From Bradyrhizobium sp. LLZ17 (lineage in GTDB: Bacteria > Pseudomonadota > Alphaproteobacteria > Rhizobiales > Xanthobacteraceae), in contig NZ_CP165734.1 of NCBI RefSeq assembly GCF_041200145.1, positions 5,456,001 to 5,520,000 on the forward strand: 64,000 nt of DNA, read 5' to 3'. Within the stretch, counting starts at the first letter, position 1; each line of letters begins with the position of its first letter. Positions 9,718 through 18,364 of this stretch are shown here, piece after piece. Both the position numbers and the translations under genes were made by a program. The notes beneath the pieces are model-generated. The model saw nothing but the letters and a program-made list of their open reading frames with translations, was not told the DNA's origin and searched no databases.

Positions 9718-10947
9718 CTACTCCGCCGCCAGCGACTGTTCGCGCAGCGGCAGACCCAAGCGGTCCCACACTTGCAGCAGCGCTTCGGCGAGCCGATCGA
9801 TCAGGCCGTCGTCGTGATAGGGCGAGGGCGTAATGCGCAGGCGTTCGGTGCCCTTGGCAACGGTCGGATAGTTGATCGGCTGGATGTAGATGCCGTGCTC
9901 TTCGAGCAGAAGGTCGGAAGCCTGCTTGCACTTGTCGGCATCGCCGATGAACAGCGGCACGATGTGGGTGTCGTTCGACATCACCGGGAGGCCGGCGGCA
10001 TTGAGGATCGCCTTGACGCGGGCGGCGCGGTCCTGGTGGCGTTCGCGCTCCCAGTTCGAGGTCTTCAGATGCCTGATCGCCGCGGTCGCGGCCGAGCAGA
10101 TCGCCGGCGGCAGCGCGGTGGTGAAGATGAAGCCCGGCGCGTAGGAGCGCACGGCATCGATGATCTGTCCGTTCGCCGCGATATAGCCGCCGAGGCAGCC
10201 GAACGCCTTGGCGAGCGTGCCTTCGAGGACGTCGATGCGGTGCATGACGCCGTCGCGCTCGGCAATGCCGCCGCCGCGCGGGCCGTACATGCCGACGGCG
10301 TGGACCTCGTCGACATAGGTCATCGCGCCGTACTTCTCGGCGAGATCGCAGATTTTTGCGAGCGGGGCGACATCGCCGTCCATGGAATAGAGGCTTTCGC
10401 AGGCGATCAGCTTCGGCCGGTTCGGACCTGCGGCCTTCAAGAGGCGTTCGAGATCCGCGAGGTCGTTGTGCCGGAACACCAGCCGTTCGCAACCGGACTG
10501 GCGGATACCCTCGATCATCGAATTGTGGTTGAGCTCGTCCGAGAGGATCAGGCAATTCGGGATCAGCTTGGCGAGGGTCGCGATGCCGGTCTGGTTCGAG
10601 ACATAGCCGGACGTGAACAGCAGCGCGGCTTCCTTGCCGTGCAAATCGGCGAGCTCGGCCTCGAGCTGCACCAGCGGATGATGGGTGCCGGCGATGTTGC
10701 GGGTACCGCCCGCGCCGGTGCCGACGCGCGTCGCGGTTTCGACCATGGCGCCGACCACCTTGGGGTGCTGGCCCATGCCGAGATAATCGTTCGAGCACCA
10801 GATCACCACGTCGCGCTTGCCCTTGGGCGAGTGCCAGAGCGCATGCGGGAACCGGCCGGCGATGCGCTCGAGGTCAGCGAATACGCGGTAGCGCCGCTCG
10901 GCGTGCAGGCGATCAAGGGCGGAATTGAAGAACTCGCTGTAATCCAT
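9718..10947 (-). CDS. hemA: 5-aminolevulinate synthase
   Basis: A 409-residue PLP enzyme that condenses glycine with succinyl-CoA to 5-aminolevulinate, the first step of haem synthesis in alphaproteobacteria. Start [20 protein letters not shown] at 10947 gives the length I recall for Bradyrhizobium HemA. The PLP lysine lies in [13 protein letters not shown] and the cofactor aspartate in [22 protein letters not shown] and [16 protein letters not shown] are family hallmarks. GCAGG lies about 8 bases before the ATG. A FixK/FNR-type box lies 136 bases upstream (11083-11096), which fits the known oxygen control of hemA in bradyrhizobia. Confidence 0.96.
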   Translation of the reverse strand: MDYSEFFNSALDRLHAERRYRVFADLERIAGRFPHALWHSPKGKRDVVIWCSNDYLGMGQHPKVVGAMVETATRVGTGAGGTRNIAGTHHPLVQLEAELADLHGKEAALLFTSGYVSNQTGIATLAKLIPNCLILSDELNHNSMIEGIRQSGCERLVFRHNDLADLERLLKAAGPNRPKLIACESLYSMDGDVAPLAKICDLAEKYGAMTYVDEVHAVGMYGPRGGGIAERDGVMHRIDVLEGTLAKAFGCLGGYIAANGQIIDAVRSYAPGFIFTTALPPAICSAATAAIRHLKTSNWERERHQDRAARVKAILNAAGLPVMSNDTHIVPLFIGDADKCKQASDLLLEEHGIYIQPINYPTVAKGTERLRITPSPYHDDGLIDRLAEALLQVWDRLGLPLREQSLAAE

Positions 10948-11347
10948 CGGCAAAACCTGCAACGGAACCTGATCAGGGGCTCGCATCCTCTTAGAGCTTT
11001 TCCAACTCTAATGTCTATGCGCTATCCCACATTTGAACCCGAAGGGCATTTGGGCAAAATGCCCCATCGCGGGCGCGGCGGCTTGATGTGGGTCAAAACG
11101 ACCGGCGGGATCGCCCATGTTGCTGTGCGGTATCTGTGGCCATCCTTCGAGACGCCCGCCTTTGGCGGGCCCTCAGGATGAGGACCGAGTGTGCGGCAGC
11201 AGTTTCAACGAGCTCCGATTGCCGCTTAGCCTCATCCTGAGGAGACCGCGAAGCGGTTGTCTCGAAGGACGAGGCGCGCGCTCACGCCGTCCAAAATGCC
11301 ACATGCGACTGCCCTGCCCCGCAAGCGGGGCGAGGTGAAGTGAGCCC
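10948..11347. other. hemA upstream region with palindromic repeat
   Basis: This 400-base gap between hemA and the metallo-hydrolase stop holds the hemA promoter region with the FixK-type box (listed separately). Further out, at 11141-11274, an inverted repeat pair has the outer arms CATCCTTCGAGACG ... CTCGAAGGACGAGG and the inner arms CTCAGGATGAGG ... CCTCATCCTGAG. I see no coding sequence. Confidence 0.6.
11083..11096 (-). promoter_or_regulatory. FixK2/FNR-type box upstream of hemA
   Basis: TTGATGTGGGTCAA matches the rhizobial anaerobox TTGA(T/C)-N4-(A/G)TCAA at every defined position. It is centred about 143 bases upstream of the hemA start and far from the converging metallo-hydrolase end, so hemA is the likely target. 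In Bradyrhizobium, FixLJ-FixK2 raises haem synthesis under low oxygen. Use of this particular site is inference. Confidence 0.65.
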
Positions 11348-12409
11348 TCACGTCGTCCTGAAGCGCAGTACGCCGTCCTGTGTCTCGGCCGTGAGCCTGC
11401 CCTCGACGATCATGTAGTTCACGTGAGCGACCAGTTCGCCGGCGGCAAAGCCCATCTGGTGTTCGTCCAGCACATGCTTGTTGAACACCACCGGCACCAA
11501 TGCGCGCGAGGTCTGCGGCTCCTCGCGGCAGGCTTCCGCGATCAGGCGGCAGCGCTCCTCGTGGTGATCGGCGAGCTGCTTGATGCGGGTCTTGAGCCCG
11601 TAGAACGGCACGCCGTGGCCGGGCAGCACCAGCAAATCATAGGGCAGGGTGGTGGTGAGGCTTGCGAGCGAGGCCAGATATTCGCCGAGCGAATTCTGGT
11701 CCGGCTCGACCGCCCAGACGCTGACATTGGGCGAGATCTTGCTCAGCACCTGGTCGGCGGACAGGAACAGCTTGTCGTCGGCGCAATACAGCATCACCTG
11801 GTCGAGCGCGTGCCCGCCGCCGGTGATCACCTTGAAGCGACGCGCGCCGATCACGACCTCGTCGCCATGCGAGATGCGGCGGTAGGATGGCGGCAGCACC
11901 GAGACGCGCTTGAGATAATCCTGGCCGCGGCCGAGCAGCTTTTCGGTGAGCGACTCGTCCATGCCGTGGCGGCGGAAGAACAGCCGCTGCGCCTCGCGCC
12001 GTTCCTCGGTGCCGCGGTTCTGGTGATAGACCGATTGCAGATACTCGACCTGCGACATCACCAACGGGCAATTGAACCGCTCGACGATCCAGCCCGCGAG
12101 GCCGACATGGTCGGGATGCGAATGCGTCACGATCAGCCGCGTGATGTGAACGCCCTTCAGCGGACCCTCGAACAGTTTTGTCCAGGCCTCGATCGACTCC
12201 TCGTTGCCGAAGCCGGCATCGACCATCGCGTAGCCCTCGCCGTCGGCGAGCAGGTAGATGTTCACGTGGTTGAGGCGGAACGGCAGCTTCAGCCGCGCCC
12301 ACAACACGCCGGGCCGCACCTCCACGACCTCTTCGGGACCGGGATGCTGCTCCCAAGGGTAGCGCAGGGCCTCGGCGGAGGACTGCGCGATATCGGTTTT
12401 TGCGTTCAT
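11348..12409 (-). CDS. MBL-fold metallo-hydrolase
   Basis: A 353-residue metallo-beta-lactamase-fold enzyme with the di-metal motif THSHPDHVG near residue 96 and a downstream GGGHALDQVMLYC and LPGHGVPF, which give the remaining metal ligands. The C-terminal ~90 residues form a helical, winged-helix-like tail often found in LACTB2-type and glyoxalase II-like hydrolases. It has no signal peptide, so it is cytoplasmic. The substrate cannot be named; a thioester or nuclease-like role is possible. It is monocistronic as far as I can see, with dispersed repeats on both sides. Confidence 0.88.
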   Translation of the reverse strand: MNAKTDIAQSSAEALRYPWEQHPGPEEVVEVRPGVLWARLKLPFRLNHVNIYLLADGEGYAMVDAGFGNEESIEAWTKLFEGPLKGVHITRLIVTHSHPDHVGLAGWIVERFNCPLVMSQVEYLQSVYHQNRGTEERREAQRLFFRRHGMDESLTEKLLGRGQDYLKRVSVLPPSYRRISHGDEVVIGARRFKVITGGGHALDQVMLYCADDKLFLSADQVLSKISPNVSVWAVEPDQNSLGEYLASLASLTTTLPYDLLVLPGHGVPFYGLKTRIKQLADHHEERCRLIAEACREEPQTSRALVPVVFNKHVLDEHQMGFAAGELVAHVNYMIVEGRLTAETQDGVLRFRTT

Positions 12410-12491
12410 GCCACCGGCTTAAACCCGCTCGCCACGGCGCGCCAGCCGAAAAAGGACGCTAAAGCGGCCCGCATAGCCGTCATTCCGGCAG

Positions 12492-12534
12492 TTTTCCGTA
12501 GCCCGGATTTCGCCGCGCTCCATTCCCGGCTACA
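12492..12534. repeat. Short palindromic repeat of the GTAGCCCGGAT family
   Basis: The stretch has arms GTAGCCCGGAT and ATTCCCGGCTAC around a spacer reading TTTCGCCGCGCTCC. Related copies occur at ~48738-48826 and in reduced form at ~14440-14470, so it is a dispersed intergenic palindrome. Confidence 0.6.
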
Positions 12535-12573
12535 GGTCCGATATCGTGGTTAAGCGGCGGTCGAGGCTGAACC

Positions 12574-12708
12574 TCACTGGTCTCGACCGCGGTGATCGAT
12601 CCAGCCGTAGGTATAGATGGAAATATCTGGAGATCCGGTCGTCCCGTACGCGCCCCAACGGATCTGTGCTGACGTCGTGGTGTGCTTGTTGAAATCTCCC
12701 GTCAGAAT
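12574..12708 (-). pseudogene. C-terminal remnant of an unidentified gene, cut at the RAYT repeat
   Basis: On the minus strand an open frame without any start codon runs from 12708 to a TGA at 12574. It reads as a plausible protein end of ~44 residues, including TTTSAQIRWGAYGTTG and SPDISIYTYGWIDHRGRDQ. Going upstream it meets two consecutive TAA codons exactly where the first RAYT terminal repeat begins (12711). The composition looks coding. I do not recognise the family. The simplest reading is that a gene lost its 5' part when the repeat/RAYT array arrived. Confidence 0.4.
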
Positions 12709-12710
12709 TT

Positions 12711-12785
12711 ATTACGGTGACAGTGCACTAAATTGACGCCGGCCCGGATATTACGGTGACAGTGCATTAAATTGACGCCGGCCCG
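12711..12785 (+). repeat. Two tandem copies of RAYT-associated terminal repeat
   Basis: Two 36-base copies, 12711-12746 and 12750-12785, both begin ATTACGGTGACAGTGCA and end AATTGACGCCGGCCCG. They differ at one base. A third direct copy is at 12885-12914, and inverted copies are at 13612-13633 and 13793-13814. They bracket RAYT sequences and are probably the sites the transposase recognises. Confidence 0.8.
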
Positions 12786-12806
12786 GTTCGGCTGGCATGA
12801 TGCGGC

Positions 12807-12883
12807 ATGGCTCGTCTTGCTCGTGTCGTCATCCCCGGCCATCCCCACCATGTCACCCAGCGCGGCAATGGCCGGGCGCGCAG
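12807..12883 (+). pseudogene. RAYT transposase N-terminal fragment (outer copy)
   Basis: This ATG-initiated stretch encodes about 25 residues (MARLARVVIPGHPHHVTQRG and a few more) nearly identical to the start of the intact RAYT at 12941. It breaks off where the next terminal repeat begins at 12885. Its probable missing C-terminal end is at 13636-13779, on the far side of the inner unit. Confidence 0.75.
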
Positions 12884-12884
12884 A

Positions 12885-12914
12885 ATTACGGTGACAGTGC
12901 ATTTAATTGACGCC
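12885..12914 (+). repeat. Left terminal repeat of the inner RAYT unit
   Basis: ATTACGGTGACAGTGC followed by ATTTAATTGACGCC. It pairs with the inverted copy at 13612-13633 to bound a 749-base unit that carries the intact transposase. Confidence 0.8.
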
Positions 12915-12940
12915 CCACGCTTCTTCGGTCATATTGCGGC

Positions 12941-13615
12941 ATGGCCCGTCTTGCCCGTGTCGTCATTCCCGGTCATCCACACCACGTCACGCAACGCGGC
13001 AATGGCCGCGCGCGCACGTTCTTTGACGATAGCGACTATGCCCTTTATCGCGACCTGCTCGCGGCGAGCTGCCATACGGCCGGGGTCGAGGTGTGGGCCT
13101 GGTGTCTGATGCCGAACCATGTGCATCTGATCCTCGTGCCGTCCGACGCCGACGGGTTACGCCGCGCCCTGGCCCCCGTGCATCGCCGCTACGCCGGCAT
13201 CATCCACGCCCGCCGCAAGCGCACCGGCCATTTCTGGCAAGGCCGTTTCGGTTGCGTGGCGATGGACGAGGCGCACCTCGCTGCTGCGCTGCGCTACGTC
13301 TCCCTCAATCCGGTGAGGGCTCGGCTCGTCGAACGGGCGCGCGACTGGCGCTGGTCCAGCGTCCGCGCCCATATCGGCGGCCGCGACGACGGCATCACCG
13401 CGATCGCGCCGATCCGCGAACGCTATCCGGACTTTTCGCATTTTCTGTCCGAGGAGAGCGAGGCTGGCATGATCGCGCAGCTACGCGGTGCCGAAACCAT
13501 CGGTCGCCCGGTCGGCAATCCGAAGTTCCTGGATATGATCGAGCGGAAGACAAAGCGCGTTCTCAAGCCGGCCAAGCGAGGGCCGAAGCCGCGCGTGGAT
13601 CGCGAGAAAAGTTAA
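12941..13615 (+). mobile_element. REP-associated tyrosine transposase (RAYT), IS200-like
   Basis: A complete 224-residue single-strand transposase of the Y1/HUH superfamily. RAYT hallmarks in order: PHHVTQRGNGR at the N-terminus, the HUH pair in MPNHVHLILVP, GHFWQGRF, and LRYVSLNPVRARLVE. A basic KRVLKPAKRGPKPR tail follows. The TAA stop lies inside the right-hand terminal repeat (13612-13633), so gene and repeat are coupled. RAYTs are thought to spread REP/BIME palindromes and are usually domesticated as single copies. Here the gene sits inside the remains of a second RAYT and is bounded by inverted repeats, as if it had moved as a unit. Confidence 0.9.
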
Positions 13616-13633
13616 ATGCACTGTCACCGTAAT
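13612..13633 (-). repeat. Right terminal repeat of the inner RAYT unit
   Basis: An inverted copy of the ATTACGGTGACAGTGC repeat. It closes the inner unit and overlaps the transposase stop codon. Confidence 0.8.
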
Positions 13634-13635
13634 CC

Positions 13636-13779
13636 CTGTTCGGCGCACTGCGTGCCGCAGAGAGCATCGGCCGACCGCTGGGAGACAGCCGCTTCATCGC
13701 CCGCATCGAGCGCCAGACCGGGCGTCTCCTCAAGCCGGCCAAGCGCGGGCCCAAGCCGTCGGCACCGGAGGACGATTGA
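13636..13779 (+). pseudogene. RAYT transposase C-terminal fragment (outer copy)
   Basis: An open stretch without a start codon encodes ~47 residues ending in TGA at 13777-13779. It contains AAESIGRPLGD and LLKPAKRGPKPSAPEDD, which align with the last part of the intact RAYT (GAETIGRPVGN, VLKPAKRGPKP). It is clearly a diverged second copy. Together with the 12807-12883 fragment it forms the two ends of an outer RAYT whose middle (~150 residues) is gone. Confidence 0.75.
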
Positions 13780-13792
13780 GCTCTGGCGGTAA

Positions 13793-13814
13793 TTAAGTGC
13801 ACTGTCACCGTAAT
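13793..13814 (-). repeat. Right terminal repeat of the outer RAYT unit
   Basis: An inverted copy of ATTACGGTGACAGTGCAC, 14 bases after the outer RAYT stop. It is the likely partner of the direct copy at 12750. A degenerate direct copy (GTTACAGCGACAGTGC) lies at about 13870-13885. Confidence 0.75.
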
Positions 13815-14478
13815 TCTAACGGGTATCCTAGCAACACTACTGGACTGCACCCCGTAAGTGAGAGAGGGGTTACAGCGACAGTGCGCGCAACAATCGACAG
13901 AAGCTTTTCCTAATCAAGGCCTGCTAGGTGAGGACGGCGCGCGACTTAGAATTCGTACGCTCCCAGGATCGACGCGCGCTGGCGCCGTTTCGACATCGGG
14001 GTGTGCGATCGCTGTGCTCCCAGGCTGGATTGCAAGCGCCTCACGAATCCAGCGGGGCCAGCTATCCAAATCCGATCCTGGTTTCACTGCTAGGGTGGTG
14101 TTGCTGACTGCGGTGGATGAAGGCGATACTTTGATCATGGCAATCTGTGCTCCGACATAAAAAAACCCGCGGCGGACTGCTCCGCGCGGGTGTGACGAAC
14201 TTTCGATTTTGCCATTCTGCCAGTGTTTTGCCCGACGAGTCAACGACGCACGCGCGCAGCCGATGCGGGTCGCCGGCCGAGGAGCATTAGTCCAATGAGT
14301 TCAGTGCCCCGGCTACTGTGCATGGGGTTGTTTTCGATTTTTTTGGAAGGGCGGCTCCCGGCCCGGCAAAGGAGGGAGGGAGCCCGCGGATCAACTTCGG
14401 TGTTCTCGGGCTTTTCCTGTTCTGATGTCCTTAGTCCGGATTACGCTTCGTAGCGCAATCCGGGCTGCGGAACGGCGC
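13815..14478. other. Non-coding stretch between RAYT array and chemotaxis gene
   Basis: About 660 bases with no gene I can support. Frames of 100 and 109 codons exist here on both strands but have no recognisable motif, and the minus-strand one runs through a strong terminator hairpin. The region also holds a degenerate RAYT repeat at ~13870, a stretch near 14223-14356 that resembles repeats I associate with rhizobial intergenic DNA, and a TCCGGATTACGCTTCGTAGC palindrome at ~14435-14465. Confidence 0.5.
14159..14191 (-). terminator. Rho-independent terminator (minus strand)
   Basis: On the minus strand, ACCCGCGCGGA pairs with TCCGCCGCGGGT (one bulged base, 4-base loop), followed by seven T. 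This is a textbook intrinsic terminator. The nearest minus-strand gene upstream ends at 14479, nearly 290 bases away, so it either ends a long 3' UTR of the chemotaxis gene or terminates a small unannotated RNA. Confidence 0.75.
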
Positions 14479-16620
14479 TTACGCCGCCCGCATGTTGTTG
14501 AGGAACGCGTCGATCTCCCCGCGCAGCATGTCGGCCTCGCGGCGGAGCGCATCCGATGCGCCCAGCACCTCGCTCGCCGCCGCGCCGGCTTCGGCCGAGG
14601 CCGTCGAGACGCCGACGATGTTGCTGGAAACCTCGCTGGTGCCGCCGGCCGCATGCTGGATGTTGCGGGCGATCTCGCGGGTGGCCGCGCCCTGTTCCTC
14701 GACGGCCGCTGCAATCGTCGTGGTCACGTCGTTGATCTCGCCGATGATGCGGCCGATGCCCTGGATGGCGCCGACGGCAGACGTCGTGACCTGCTGCATG
14801 CTGGCGATTTGGGTGCGGATCTCCTCCGTCGCCTTGGCGGTCTGGCTCGCGAGGCTCTTCACCTCGGAGGCGACCACCGCGAAGCCGCGGCCGGCTTCGC
14901 CCGCGCGCGCCGCCTCGATGGTGGCGTTGAGCGCGAGCAGATTGGTCTGCGACGCGATGGTCTGGATCAGGTCGACCACGACGCTGATGCGGCTCGCGCT
15001 GTCGGCAAGCGTCTGCATCGTGGCGTCGGTGGCGCCGGCCTCGTCGACCGCCTTCCTGGCGATCGCGGCCGAGGTCACCACCTGCTTGCTGATCTCCTCG
15101 ATCGAGGACGACAGCTGCTCGGTGCCGGATGAGACGGTCTGCACGTTGACCGAGGTCTCCTCGGCGGCCGAAGCCACCGCATTCACCAGCGCGTTGGACT
15201 GGTCGGCTGTGGTCGACATGCTCTGTGCGGTCGACTGCATCGAGTTGGCCGACTGCGCGAGATTGTCGAGTGCGGACCGCATCGCGCCCTCGAACTCGGC
15301 GATTTTCGCCTCCATATGCGCGGCCCGCTCGGCCTCGGCGACACGATCCTTGTCCTGCTCGCTCGCAAGCGCCCGGGCCTCGATCATGCTGTCGCGGAAC
15401 ACGGTCAGCGTCTCCTTCATCGCGCCGATCTCGTCATTTTGCCTGGAGCGGACGATCTCGGTGTCGAGGTCGCCGGCCGAGAGCAATTGCATCGCGCGCT
15501 GGAGCTCGCGGATCCGCCGCAGGATGCTGCGGCCGACATAGAGCCAGACGAACAGCGCCGAGCCCACCAGCGTCAGCGCACCCAGCGCCAGCATTGCCGT
15601 GGTCGCGAGCGATATCTCCTGCCGTGCCTGGAAGGTCGACGCGTTGGTCTCCTTCTGCACGCCGTCGACGAGCTGCTGCACGCTGATGCCGAGGCCGACA
15701 TTGAGCTTGCGGGTCTCGTCCAGGATGGTCTGGCCGTAGTCGATCGAGTCGAGCTCCTTCTGCCGGATCTTGAACACGCCGGTCTTGCCCTCGCCGAAGG
15801 CGAACAGCTTCTGGATGGTATCGCGCACCGCCTGCATCGAAGGTATGTTCGGCAAGTCCTCGAGGTTGGACTTGACGCGATCGCGCGTCGTCTTGAACTC
15901 CTTCTCGATCGCCTCCAGCGTATCGCTGTTGTTGGCCGAAAGCGCCGCCATCATGTCGGCGGCCATCAGATTGCCGTTGGCCGAGACCGTCGAGATCTGG
16001 GCGACCGTGCGGGCCGCTTCGGTGGCATCGTCCGCGGAGAGGTCGACGGCGCCGAGGATGGCGTTCAGCCGCGTCTGCGTATCCAGCATCGCGGGGCCGG
16101 CCGCGCCGACGAAGGCGAGCTGCGCCTTGCGCAGCGCTTCATACTGCTTGTCGTGCAGTGCGCCGGTGTCGAGCCGCTCGCGTGCGGCCGATACCAGGCT
16201 CTGGGTCGCCTCGTCGATGCTCTTGGCGTTGTCGCGGAGCGCGGTCGCGATCTGCTTGTCGGCGCCGAGCTCGATGATCTCGCCGAGCTTGGCCATGGCG
16301 AGCTGCTGGATCTCCTGCACCTTCTTGGTGCGCTCGTTCAGCGCCTCGTCGGTGGGCGACGCCAGCACGCCCGGACCCTGCGCGGCGAGCGTTGCGCTTT
16401 GCGAGGCGAGTTGAAGGCTTGCGGAGAGCCGCGGAATGTCGCGGCCGCTCAGATCCATCATGGTCGAGCCCAGATGGTTGAACACCAGGCCGGCGCCGGC
16501 TGCGATCACCAGGGCCATACCCGCGATCACCGCGAAGGCCGCGAACAGGCTACCGCGCAGGCCCATTTTCGGCATTTTGAAACGAGGCTTGAAACGACCA
16601 AGGCTCAGACGGATCGCCAT
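14479..16620 (-). CDS. Methyl-accepting chemotaxis protein
   Basis: A 713-residue membrane chemoreceptor. A short basic N-terminus leads into TM1 (about residues 22-50), then a helical periplasmic sensor of ~270 residues, TM2 near 325-350, a HAMP domain and a long cytoplasmic coiled coil. The signalling tip is intact: [20 protein letters not shown], followed by [11 protein letters not shown]. The all-helical sensor is four-helix-bundle/HBM-like, so small organic acids are plausible ligands, but this is not determined. ATG at 16620 is preferred over an upstream in-frame start because GGGGGA precedes it by about 6 bases and the basic leader begins there. No che genes are nearby. Confidence 0.92.
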   Translation of the reverse strand: MAIRLSLGRFKPRFKMPKMGLRGSLFAAFAVIAGMALVIAAGAGLVFNHLGSTMMDLSGRDIPRLSASLQLASQSATLAAQGPGVLASPTDEALNERTKKVQEIQQLAMAKLGEIIELGADKQIATALRDNAKSIDEATQSLVSAARERLDTGALHDKQYEALRKAQLAFVGAAGPAMLDTQTRLNAILGAVDLSADDATEAARTVAQISTVSANGNLMAADMMAALSANNSDTLEAIEKEFKTTRDRVKSNLEDLPNIPSMQAVRDTIQKLFAFGEGKTGVFKIRQKELDSIDYGQTILDETRKLNVGLGISVQQLVDGVQKETNASTFQARQEISLATTAMLALGALTLVGSALFVWLYVGRSILRRIRELQRAMQLLSAGDLDTEIVRSRQNDEIGAMKETLTVFRDSMIEARALASEQDKDRVAEAERAAHMEAKIAEFEGAMRSALDNLAQSANSMQSTAQSMSTTADQSNALVNAVASAAEETSVNVQTVSSGTEQLSSSIEEISKQVVTSAAIARKAVDEAGATDATMQTLADSASRISVVVDLIQTIASQTNLLALNATIEAARAGEAGRGFAVVASEVKSLASQTAKATEEIRTQIASMQQVTTSAVGAIQGIGRIIGEINDVTTTIAAAVEEQGAATREIARNIQHAAGGTSEVSSNIVGVSTASAEAGAAASEVLGASDALRREADMLRGEIDAFLNNMRAA

Positions 16621-16735
16621 CGAAATTCCCCCACACCCGCACTCTCTTGTTTTCGGCGCGGAGTATGTCCGGGGCGGGTTAAAAAATCGCAAGTTGCCCA
16701 ATTGCTTGTGCCAGTTCCGCAGAACGAAAAAAGCA

Positions 16736-16774
16736 CAACGAAAAAAGAAAGGGCCGGCAACGGGGCCGGCCCTT
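16736..16774 (-). terminator. Rho-independent terminator of the beta-barrel gene
   Basis: A perfect 10-bp stem AAGGGCCGGC/GCCGGCCCTT (16749-16758 with 16765-16774), a 6-base loop, and on the minus strand a run of TTTCTTTTTT. It lies 27 bases beyond the omp stop at 16801. Confidence 0.85.
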
Positions 16775-16800
16775 GATGGTGAACAGATCGTGACGCGCGA

Positions 16801-17526
16801 TCAGTAGCGCGCGACGGTCGAGTTTGCCCAGTTGAAGCGGTAGTTGACGCCCGCCTTGATGGTGTGGTCGTCGGTGGTGAAGTTGCCGGTGCCTGCCAGC
16901 GGGCCGCCCGTGAAGTGCGCGTCGCCGAAATTGTAATACTGGTACTCGGCCTTGGCCGACCAGCTCGGGGCGAACATGTACTCGAGGCCGGCGCCGACGG
17001 TGTAGCCGTTGCGGTGATCGCCAGTGATGACGAAGGCGGTTGGCACGCCGCCGACGGTCACCTTCTCGTTGTTGTCGGAATAGGCGTAGCCGCCCTTCAC
17101 GTAGAGCAGGCCCGGACCCCAGGTGTAGCCGACCCGGCCGGTGATCGAGCCGAGGCCGCGCTGGTCGTTGGTGTAGGCGACACCGCCCGGGAATACCGCG
17201 CCGACATTGCCGGAGAGCCAGGAATACTGGGCTTCGGCGCCAACCACGAAGTTCGGGTTGAGCTGCCAGTCCGCGCCGGCCTGCAAGCCGCCGAGGAAAC
17301 GGCCGTTGCCGTTGTTGCCGGTGGAGAGGCCGTTGAAATTGTTGTCGCTGGAGAACGCGCCGCCGACATGCGCACCGATATAGAATCCGGTCCAGTTGTA
17401 GATCGGCGCGGCATAGGCCGGCGCAGCCTTGTTGTAATAGGGCCGGGCACCGAGATCGGCGCCGACGGCCGGCGCAGCCGCGCCCAGCACGAGCAGAGCC
17501 GCGGTCGCAAACAGAATCTTCTTCAT
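16801..17526 (-). CDS. Outer-membrane beta-barrel protein, Omp25/RopB-like
   Basis: A 241-residue porin-like protein. The signal peptide MKKILFATAALLVLGAAAP is cleaved near VGADL. The mature part opens with the family pattern YNWTGFYIGAHVGGAFS, has alternating aromatic/glycine beta strands (AGADWQLNPNFVVGAEAQY, GRVGYTW, YVKGGYAY), and ends FTTDDHTIKAGVNYRFNW plus a short tail. This is the OmpA-like transmembrane barrel family common in Rhizobiales (Omp25/31, RopB). The ATG at 17526 starts the signal peptide; an ATG six codons earlier is possible. A strong terminator follows. A final phenylalanine, normal for BAM recognition, is not the last residue; the protein ends ...VARY. Confidence 0.92.
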   Translation of the reverse strand: MKKILFATAALLVLGAAAPAVGADLGARPYYNKAAPAYAAPIYNWTGFYIGAHVGGAFSSDNNFNGLSTGNNGNGRFLGGLQAGADWQLNPNFVVGAEAQYSWLSGNVGAVFPGGVAYTNDQRGLGSITGRVGYTWGPGLLYVKGGYAYSDNNEKVTVGGVPTAFVITGDHRNGYTVGAGLEYMFAPSWSAKAEYQYYNFGDAHFTGGPLAGTGNFTTDDHTIKAGVNYRFNWANSTVARY

Positions 17527-17748
17527 AGTCTTGAACTCCAACACTTTGTCCCCGGCGGGCGCGCTTTCAGCGCCGTCGTTGGTTTTGCAGATAGCTCGCT
17601 TTTGACGAAAATGCTGTCACATCCATGGCACTGCGGCCCCCAACCTAACTTGTTGGGCTGCAAATGCTTTTGTGCTTAATGGCCGCTTAAGAAATGCTGA
17701 AGGAAGACTTAATTCGAGAGCCGTCGCGTAACTTGTGCGCGGCTTTCA

Positions 17749-18069
17749 TTAACCAAGACGCCGCCGCGCCTCGTCGCGCATCTGCTCGCGGAACGCCGCG
17801 CGCTTTGCGGGTCGGTCTTCCTCGCGGACGTCGTGGCGGTCGAAGACGTCGAATTTTTCCATGATCGGATAGCGCTCGCTCGCCATCGCGAGCACTTGAA
17901 GCACTTTGGTCGCCGCCACGGTCGGGCCGCTCACTTCCCAGCGCCTGATCGTGACGGCGCCGGTCGCCGCCGGCAGGCCACACAGCTTTGCCATGTCGGC
18001 GACCGTGAGCTCCCGGCCGAGCACCTCGGACAGGTCGGCCCGCAATTGCTTCAGTTCAGTGCCCGTCAT
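17749..18069 (-). CDS. Small helix-turn-helix DNA-binding protein
   Basis: A 106-residue protein. Residues ~4-65 resemble an XRE/NadS-like helix-turn-helix: LKQLRADLSEVLGRELTV, then DMAKLCGLPAATGAVTIRRW with the W-E pair typical of helix 4. The remaining part is charged and helical (REEDRPAKRAAFREQM). GAGGTGAG directly precedes the ATG at 18069. It could be an antitoxin-like regulator, but no toxin partner is adjacent. Its target is unknown. Confidence 0.7.
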   Translation of the reverse strand: MTGTELKQLRADLSEVLGRELTVADMAKLCGLPAATGAVTIRRWEVSGPTVAATKVLQVLAMASERYPIMEKFDVFDRHDVREEDRPAKRAAFREQMRDEARRRLG

Positions 18070-18364
18070 CTCACCTCGATACGCGACGTCGTCGAGGTGA
18101 ATGCAGTAACGCTGATTCGGGTCGATCCGAAGGCAGACATGATCGTGCTAGTGTGTCCGCGCCGGTCGAGCGTCAGCGAGGGAAATCGCAGGCCCGTGTT
18201 CAAGCTGCCCCTGTCGGGAGATGTCGTTCAATCCATTTATCCGAAGCGGCAGTGATGCTCGGCTTGTCGGCATTCGGCACATTTCCGCACAGATGGCGTT
18301 GTAAGCTCGGCGTCTACGGAGGCTGTCCGGCCAATGGACGCCTCGCATCAGGAAAGGATGAGCC
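18070..18364. other. Intergenic region, divergent promoters
   Basis: A 295-base gap between the HTH gene and the exported small protein. A plus-strand frame crosses it but shows no recognisable motif. An AGGAAAGGATGAGCC segment at its end provides the ribosome-binding site for the next gene. Confidence 0.45.

Noticed and set aside
12711..13814. Direct/inverted repeats as a CRISPR array
   Set aside because: Repeats are in both orientations and flank transposase sequence, with no regular spacers.
13858..14243. Overlapping open frames on both strands (100 and 109 codons)
   Set aside because: No recognisable domain, and the minus-strand frame runs straight through a strong terminator hairpin. 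Coding is unlikely.
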